Below the pieces are notes generated by a model, which was not told the DNA's origin, made no database searches, and was given only the letters and a program-made list of their open reading frames with translations. A stretch of DNA of 64,000 nt from Certhia americana (taxonomy: Eukaryota > Chordata > Aves > Passeriformes > Certhiidae): assembly GCA_018697195.1 (NCBI GenBank), contig CM031878.1, forward strand, positions 8,765,797 to 8,829,796, read 5' to 3'. Below, piece by piece: positions 56,740 to 64,000 of the stretch. Both the position numbers and the translations under genes were made by a program. The first letter of the stretch is position 1. Each line of letters starts with the position of its first letter.

Positions 56740-58734
56740 GACCTCTCCCCTTATGACAAACCACAGCTTTGTGGATTTTTGTGGAGGGGAGATGCCTGAT
56801 GGACCTTCAGTTTGCTTCAGGAGTTTTGAGGAGGGATGAGGGAGGGATATAGAGAAGGTGTTTTTTAGAGTGGATATCCACCAATCTTGAGTTGCTGGCT
56901 GGTGCTTGGGTCTCCTGATGCTGCTGTCCAGACTCGTGGGTCACAATTTCCATACACAATTTCCTCGTGGCTATGTCTGGGTTGCTTTAAACTCATTTTC
57001 CCCCCAGGCTTCTCAGATGGTGGATTTAGTCATCACTCTTTTGCACCAAGTTGCTCCTAGAACTGAGATGGTATAGTGGTATTCTGATGAAAAAGACTAC
57101 CTCCAACTCTTCTAAGAGAACTGCAACACGCAGACTTGCTGACAGCCTGTTTCATCTCTAAATTTAATTAGTTCTACAAGGACTGGTATAAGGCAGTGTA
57201 GAAATCAGTCTTTTATCATTCTATAGTCAGACTTCTGGATTCACAGCACTAAACATAGACTGAAAGTCTGCACTAGGACACTGAAGAAATTGGTATTTAT
57301 GAACAAACAAAAGGGTAAAAGATTAAGATAAAAACAGCTTTAACAATAGCAGGGTGCTTATTTTAAATAAAATAATGAACAAAAACAAAGACATACCATT
57401 TAAAATGAGCTTCCTAGAAGCAAACAAGTGCACATGAGACATAGTAGCTAATGAAAAGGATAGCCTGCTGATGAATAATAAAAGTTTTGACACTTCTAAC
57501 TCATCCTTTAAATATTCCTGAAGGAGGGATTATCAAAACAAAATACCCCAACCATCCAAACCAAAAATTTTGTGTCTTGAAGCACTTTTTTCATACTTTT
57601 AAGTATTAGAAACTGCAATCCAGGGAAAGCATAAAAGAGAGTTCTATTTCCATTTTTGATACTTTCAAACTTCATATTAGAAGTATATAAAATTTTGTAA
57701 ACATACATATACAAAACAATAAACAGATAAGTATTAAAACATCTGATATGGATTAGTGTTTTCCACAGGTCTGGTTAGAGGTTTTATACCAGAAAACCTT
57801 ATTCATGTCCATGTATATATACATTCAAAAAGCTATTCACATTTTCACTTTTCTTGAAGCACCTAAAGACACTTTGGGGACAATTTGGCACACCCAAATG
57901 TGTTTTAGAGAGAATCAGCTTTTCAATTTTTTCACCTTGTGCCATTTTACAGTGGGAAGCAGCCTGCCTCACCACAGAGAGTAGGAGACAGGCACATGCT
58001 ATAAAACTGAATAACAATTTACATCTCAAATTAAAGAAAAAGTCTTAGCTTGTTTACAGCACCAGACATGGAGGTAGTCCCACCGATTTGGTGATACTAT
58101 TCATATGATTAAAATTCTTTTGTAGCTCATAAAAGAAATTAGACTCATGTTTACTATCTTGTAGTGATAGGCTAGTTAGCATTTCTTGAAGATCCTAGGG
58201 ATCGCTTTTTGATGTAAAATTCTGTGTATGATTACATTGGGTAAAAAAAGGGAATGGGACAATAAATCTGGTTTTGGTACTGCATCATGCCTCAAAGATG
58301 TAGCATATTTTCTTTTTAAACATTGAAACTTGCAGTGAGACCTGATCTACAGAAGCAGTGTCAATGGGAGTGTGTATGTGCAAACACCTAGTAAATCCTT
58401 AAGGTTTTTTTCATCTAATATTCAGCATAAATCCAGGCTCATACAATCTATCATTTCAGGTCAAAATGTTATTAAAAAAATCAACATTATGCATTACAGC
58501 TTTATGCTCTTTTTAAATTAAGGAACAGCCGCCAGATGATGAGAATTTTGGTAGAGTATCATAAAAATGTTTCAGTGAGAGGTCTCCTATGAAAGGTCTA
58601 CAGAAACATGACATTTAAATTCAGGACAAATATATAAAGAAAAGGGGGATTGTCTAAAAAGTAGGAAATGCTTTAAATGTTCTGCTGTAAGACTGCTGTT
58701 GCTTTTCCTAAAGGATGAGACCCAAAAGGAAACC

Positions 58735-58756
58735 AAAAAAAAAAAAAAAAAAAAAG
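58735..58756. repeat. Poly(A) tract, A22
   Basis: Twenty-two A within an A/G-rich stretch. Confidence 0.95.
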
Positions 58757-60524
58757 GAAAAGGAGAAGGAAACCATTTAGCACAAACATATTGAGAAAAA
58801 ACCCCAAGCAATTTCCACAAGTACAAGGCAAGGGTGGCTATTGCCTAATGTGCTAAAATTAGGCAGGTTGCCTTCAGAGCACAACTGTTAGGTAGAAGCC
58901 CAAGAATCGACAACTTGAAAGTTTGAAGGATGATGGTAAATTGATTTCTGCCTGGGAAAGGTTAATTGGTTACCAGGCTTGGATGAACCATGACCAACAC
59001 CACCAGTAGCAATACAAACCTGGCCTCAGGAACCTGGATCTTAAGAGATCTTCATGCCATTTTGAAGCTGATCCCTAAAAATGAGGGCTGGTCTTGTGAT
59101 CCTTATAAAATCTTTCCTCTCTGCTTGCTGATATTGTAAGTCATGGATGCTGGTGTTGCACCCAGCAATGAGTGGGGGCCCTGGACTGTGGGTATTTTCC
59201 ATTTCTCAAAGACTGAAAGAAACCAATAAGTTCACACTGATGCGGCAGGGAAACTCCAGGGAGGGATGATGCTCTCTGCCCACTCTTCCTCTGCACCCAG
59301 ACTGGCATGGGACAGCATGTGCTCAGGGGTGTGAAACATGGGTGCATTGCCTCCAGCACCGGGGAAATTCCAGAATTTCAGAGGTTTTATGGAATTCCAG
59401 TATGAGTAAGATAGCAGTGGGGATGAAATGCTTGCACAAGGTAGGGTTGCTTGCTTTTTTTTTCCCCACCGGTCTTAGCTCTGAACCTGACAAGCACCTA
59501 AAAAGCACTGGCTTGTGGAGACTGATGCACAAACTGCAGCTTTTGCTCATAAAACCTCATATCCCAAAGCAAATTTCACCTTAACGAAAACTGTAATTTT
59601 TTTCAGGAAAATAGTGTTATCTGTCATGATTGCATTTGGCAAGCTTCACTAGCTTTAAAGTTGTTATTTAGAGATACAGTGTTTGCCAACATGATAAAAT
59701 TGTAGATGCAAGCCTCTTGACTTCAAAGAGGAAACAGCTTTGAAATGGCAAATTAAGTCTGGCAAATTTTGGCAACTACTTTAACAGTGAGTTATTACTG
59801 ATATTTTTTCCATGCAATTACTCTATTTTTCATGAGAGCTCTTTCTGCACAGAGACTCTGAGAAGTCTCCTCTGAGCTCAGAGACAGCAAACACAGTAGT
59901 AGTACCACTTTCATATGCTAAGGCAAAACCTTAGTAAAGTGTTAAGACACATCTACAGCTCTCCTAAACACCGACTGATTTAAAATAAACTACACTGCAA
60001 ACTGAGCATTTGTCAGGCTGAACTGATATGTTTAGAATATTTGATTTATTTCTTTTTCAAGGAAAAAACTCCATGTCTCTTCAGTCTTACCTCCTTTGGA
60101 TATCCCTGGTTTGGTGCCAGGGATAGGTATTTGAGCTACAAAGTTTTCCCTCAGCCCCCCTCCATACATTGTGCCTACAAGAGTTGGCATTGCAGTTTGT
60201 TTTGTTGCTTGGAGACAGCTGCAGGAACACACAGTGGCATAAATCACACCTGCCTGTGTTGCTAAGGAAATAAGACCATCTCCTCTTTTCTCTTCAGACC
60301 TAGTAGTAAGTGAGGAAAGAGAAATTTATATTATGGATATTTAAAATATTGCTTTAATTTAACAAAAGCAAAAAAGGAAACTATATAATGCACATATGTA
60401 ACAGCTTCCTGGGGAAAAAATACTGAATTTTCATTATTCTGGAGGTGATCACTGGAAACAAAGAATTTGAACAGGTTGTGTGATAGAGGAAAATAATTAG
60501 ACACAATCTGGATTTGGGGCATAA

Positions 60525-60601
60525 AAACTCCATAAACTTTTTGGAAAGCTTTTAAAATTGCAGAGCAGTGCTTGCTGCTCACCTTAATGTTTATGGAGTT
60601 T
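60525..60601. repeat. Inverted repeat, 13-bp arms, 51-nt spacer
   Basis: AAACTCCATAAAC at 60525-60537 and its exact complement GTTTATGGAGTTT at 60589-60601. A 51-base spacer could itself fold partly. It could be a local inversion-duplication; no terminal duplication is seen. Confidence 0.85.
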
Positions 60602-60985
60602 AAAAGGAAGGAAATAAGCAGTCATTGCTACTAGAAACTTGACTTTGGCAACAATTGAACTTAAAACAGTTGTAATGCATGGGGTTCACTGACTATCCTC
60701 CTGGATGGATCTTCCTCTGCTGTGTCATTTGCCTGCCCCTCAAGTTTCAGAGCCTTATACCAATTGTTTTAAGGCACCTGGGAAGGCAAGGAAGGCTGGT
60801 AGGGATTTGTCTGTCACTCTGAGATCTGTTTCCTTCCAGCACCAGCACAATCCATGACTAAAGTCAATCTCTCTCTTGCTTCAGTGAATGATGGCGTGAT
60901 AATCCTCTTGCCTCTGTGGCTGTAAACAGATATATATTATGCTCCAATTATAAACTGAAGGAAAATTTTGATCAGGTTACCAGAT

Positions 60986-62654
60986 TTAATCTTTTTTAGG
61001 ACATTGTGGAAAGTGATAGAATAATATTATGTGAGAAGATGCATGCAATAGTGCTAGTATGCAAACTCCAACATATAAAACAATATTCAAAAATAAGCTT
61101 AACATTACAGAACAAAATTATCGATAGTGAGCAACATTAGTTTTAGAATTCCTGCTGTTGGTGGTGACTAGCTGAACAAAATGTCCCACTAGTGATGTTA
61201 TCCATCTTTCGTCATATTTTCCAAGATATGGTGTACCTCTTCTATACCAGGATGAACGCTGATTAAGTTCTGTGCCCATTGTCCATTGCCTCAGCCACCA
61301 ACACATGTCGTCATGCTGAAGTAGTTTTTTCACCAGTGCAAGGTTCATTCCAATGGTGGTGCCATTGGGCAATAAATCTTGACAGGATGCGTAGCTAGAT
61401 TGCAGCAATTAGTGGGTTGCGACAGAATCATCTAATTTAGATGGTAAAATTAGGTAAAATTATGGTAAAATAGGTAAAATTAGGTAAAAATAGGTAAAAT
61501 TATGAACACAGATGTTTGCTTATTTCTGTAGAGATGTTGTCTCTCAATATGGAATCTGGACTAATTCTCATACAAACACATCCCTTTCCAATGTATATAA
61601 GCACAGTTTCAAGGTTTTCATCAGAACAGATTTCAAACTGACAAACATTTCGTTCAGTGTCAAGACAAATGTCTTGATAGGCCTTAACAGTGTTACCTCC
61701 ACCAATGAATCCTTGTTCCCATGCAACACATGTATCAACAGGAACAGTTTGTTATTTGTTCCCATTTTGCCAGACCTATACTCTGTGCTATATCAGAGAA
61801 CAATTCCACAATTATTTAGAATGTGTAATTTTTTGGTATGTGATGTATGCTGAAGCTTTGTATATTATTAGAATAAAACCTTTACAAGCTGGTAGTGTTA
61901 TAGGTGAAATTAACTAGATGCCACCAAAGTGGAAATTCTCTTTGAAATTTATTTGCATTATCCCAGATTGCTTTATGAATTTCAGTGGGCAAGGTACATT
62001 GCCTTCCCTTATAATTGCTGCTGCAGAAAGTTGTATCCACAATTGAGTTTGGGTACAACTAATAGGTATGGGTACAGGTGGTACCTAGAATACTCATTAT
62101 ATAAGTTGGCAGTCCTTTTCATCAATCCTTTCCCATTAAGGTAATATACCTGATAAGAGCAATTGGTTTCAATTGGTATAAAACACTAGGTACTGAGTTT
62201 ATTTTGTTTACTAGGATTTCAGCATTCCTGCTCCATAATAGTTCTAATGCTGTCCCCAGGATATCAGTCACATCTCTCCTTCATCATTTTCGACAGGTGA
62301 AGGTCAGTCCACAGAACAGTGAAAATCATCCTGTATAAGATCCGCTCAAGAATGATGAGTAGGCAGGTTTAATTGCAGATATTAATCTGCTGATAATTCT
62401 GCTTGTTTGAGGAACCATGAAGGCCAAAGTAGCACTTTTTGTTGGCCTATATCTTTGATCACACAGGGTTCAGTTTAGAAGTGTGTGGAGATAAGGTTTC
62501 AACAGTCTTATTGGGAGTCTTACTTTCCAGTAAGACTGGTATGAAGAGAAGCTTTGTCAAAAGATAGAGGTCATCCAAACTTTGATTGAGTACAAACTGT
62601 ATTAAATTTTTGTACTGAACTACAGTGGTCCTTGACTCTATATGCTCTTTGTGT
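60986..62654 (-). pseudogene. Decayed membrane-glycoprotein-like gene, possible env
   Basis: On the minus strand a series of open blocks follow one another in shifting frames. They run from about 62654 down to 62459 (64 codons), about 62270 down to 62125, 62058-61885 (58 codons with Cys, and NFT and NTT glycosylation sites at 61891-61911), 61752-61500 (over 80 codons with five or more Cys, e.g. GKGCVCM), and 61408-60986. The last block is 96 codons, then one TAA, then in the same frame FCSVMLSLFLNIVLYVGVCI, a strongly hydrophobic segment (about 61105-61046), and a short tail. Order and content resemble a glycoprotein with a C-terminal membrane anchor, such as a retroviral Env. No gag or pol is seen beside it. 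Several stops and at least two frame changes show it is dead. The family is not established; an unrelated cellular gene relic is possible. Confidence 0.4.
61440..61503. repeat. AGGTAAAATT-type tandem array, about 6 copies
   Basis: Units TTAGGTAAAA, TTATGGTAAAA and ATAGGTAAAA alternate over 64 bp. The array lies exactly between two open blocks of the minus-strand gene relic that are in different frames, so its expansion probably added to the frame damage. Confidence 0.93.
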
Positions 62655-63069
62655 CACTCCATGACTAGAACTGTGACAGGGAGAAGGATTAGGATACTAC
62701 CATCAAGGAATTCACATCAGGATCAAGTTGCCTGCTTTCTCACTCACAGCACTGACATGCAGCAAGTTGAATTAGCTGTAAACTGTGACTTGATAAGCAC
62801 CTGGGAAAAGTATGGTCATGTGCAATGCATGCTATGAAAACATGCCAATACCTTTAGAAAGATGTTTAACCCTATACAGCCCTCATGCTTTCAATCTGCT
62901 TGTTAGTTTTCTGTGCAGTCACTGATAAAGCCCCCAGAGATAAAAAGTCGCAGATTCATGGATGATTGACTTTCACAAGGCAAACTTGACTCTTCATGAC
63001 CATAAAGAAACATTGAAACATTCCCATGTTAGGCAAAATACTATCTTAGCTTGTACAAGTGTGCTTTGA
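62655..63069. other. Intergenic, nothing recognised
   Basis: Short AT-rich stretch between the gene relic and the CR1 copy. It could hold the lost N-terminal part of the relic, but I see no convincing open block. Confidence 0.4.
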
Positions 63070-63630
63070 GTCACAGAATCACCTCAGTATGGCTGAGGTG
63101 AAAAAGGACCACCAGAGGTCAACTGGACCAACCTCTCCTGCTCAAGCAGAGCCACTGAAAGACAGTGGCCAGGGACCACAGACACAAAGCTTATGAGTTT
63201 CTCTATGGAAGGAGGTCCCAAGAGCACCCTGGGCTAGATCAGTCACTGCTCAGTCACTGTGACAGCAAAAATTGTCTCCTGATGTTCAGAGGGAAGCTTT
63301 TTGTTTTGCAGTGTTTTGCTTTGTGCCCATTATCACTGGGCATTCCTTAAAAGATCATGGCACAGTCTTCTCTGCACCCTCCTGTCAGGTATGAATATAC
63401 CTTGGAAAATTACCCCCTTCAGAGTCTTCTTCATGTTGAAGAGTTTCTAGGCAGCACTTTCAGCACTTCCTAACAGGAGAGATGCTCTAGTTCCTTCATT
63501 ATCCTTGAGAATATCCTTTTCTCTGGTGCTCTTCCATATGTCCACCTCTCTCTCATGAAGAGGAGTCCCTCAAAGGACACAGTACTGCAGGTGTGGCCTC
63601 CCCAGTACTGAGCAGGGGGAGTTGAATCAG
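63070..63630 (-). mobile_element. CR1 LINE, 5'-truncated, minus strand
   Basis: Starts with GTCACAGAATCACC-type sequence (complement of the CR1 terminal repeat). It continues in minus-strand CR1 order: 'gaccaccagaggtcaactggaccaacc', 'cctgctcaagcagagcca', 'ctcctgatgttcagaggga', 'ttgtgcccattatcactggg', 'agagatgctctagttccttcat', 'aaggacacagtactgcaggtgtggcctccccagtactgagcaggggga'. It covers the 3' UTR and the end of ORF2; the 5' part is lost. Confidence 0.92.
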
Positions 63631-64000
63631 ACCTGTAAACTCAGCAGAGTAAGAAATGCCTCAAAATGGTTTATTTCTAACAAAACATAGTACTGGGTAT
63701 GAATGGTGAAACCTGTGACTTCATATAAAAAACACAGAAAGTGGATTCTGCTTGATAGCAAGAAAGCCTAGTGAATTTCGGAAGAATTTTGTTCCCTGAA
63801 GCCAGAGCTTGTGTCTTCTGCGTGCAGTTCCTGAAAGCTCTGTGGTGTCACCAGAAAGTCATTGTGACATGTGTGACATGAAATCCTTTTGTGGTGTGGG
63901 GTAGCCCTGAAGGGCCAGAATGCCTGCCCTCCTCCGCTGGGCAAATCTATATGTCAGGGAGGATTTGTTATGCAGAAATAATGGCAGGACCTGAGGAGCT
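63631..64000. other. Intergenic to window edge
   Basis: No gene or repeat recognised; open frames are short. Confidence 0.5.

Larger units (their letters stand above)
56429..60985. other. Intergenic, simple repeats and inverted repeats
   Basis: AT-rich DNA. It holds a 22-bp perfect palindrome, an A22 tract and a 13-bp inverted repeat (listed separately). No gene recognised. Confidence 0.55.

Noticed and set aside
62749..62775. ATGCAGCAAGTT as the OXCT1 C-terminal MQQI codons
   Set aside because: Not preceded by a VSPKL-type frame or an acceptor in phase. The true last exon is at 12397.

Overview
This window is vertebrate nuclear DNA, most likely from a bird and probably a passerine. Coding sequence is very sparse, introns have GT/AG borders, CR1 LINE pieces are scattered through it, and there are avian ERVL-type solo LTRs. 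I see no bacterial-style gene organisation. Most of the open frames are chance frames in AT-rich or repeat DNA.

The only gene I can name with confidence is the 3' end of OXCT1 (mitochondrial succinyl-CoA:3-ketoacid CoA transferase, SCOT), on the + strand. Its last three coding exons are at 3891-3971, 5978-6079 and 12397-12432. All three are phase 0, with good splice sites and a TAA stop at 12430-12432. Positions 1-3890 are the preceding intron, broken by a 100-N assembly gap that abuts a T40 tract. The 3' UTR starts at 12433. Its end is not certain; the best late poly(A) signal is at 16134-16139. OXCT1 lies on chromosome 5p in human and, from general knowledge of synteny, on the Z chromosome in birds. 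The moderate repeat load fits a Z location better than a W.

From about 16.2 kb to 64 kb the window is a gene-poor intergenic region. It holds an ERVL-type LTR fragment (17024-17240), a nearly full solo LTR (32773-33335), and a complete solo LTR with an exact 5-bp target-site duplication (41925-42970). It also holds several CR1 fragments: two larger 3'-end copies (31185-31573 +, 63070-63630 -), four short degenerate scraps, and an unusual 5'/ORF1-like CR1 segment (about 52290-53262). Several microsatellites, short tandem arrays and perfect inverted repeats are listed separately. A weak candidate for a small spliced transcript lies at 26.5-28.4 kb.

The most interesting item is a decayed coding region on the minus strand at about 60986-62654. 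Blocks of 50-96 open codons in changing frames carry cysteines and N-glycosylation sites. They are followed by a strongly hydrophobic segment and a short tail close to the end. It looks like a broken membrane-glycoprotein gene, possibly an old retroviral env, with no gag or pol that I can see nearby. A roughly 10-bp tandem array sits at one of its frame breaks.
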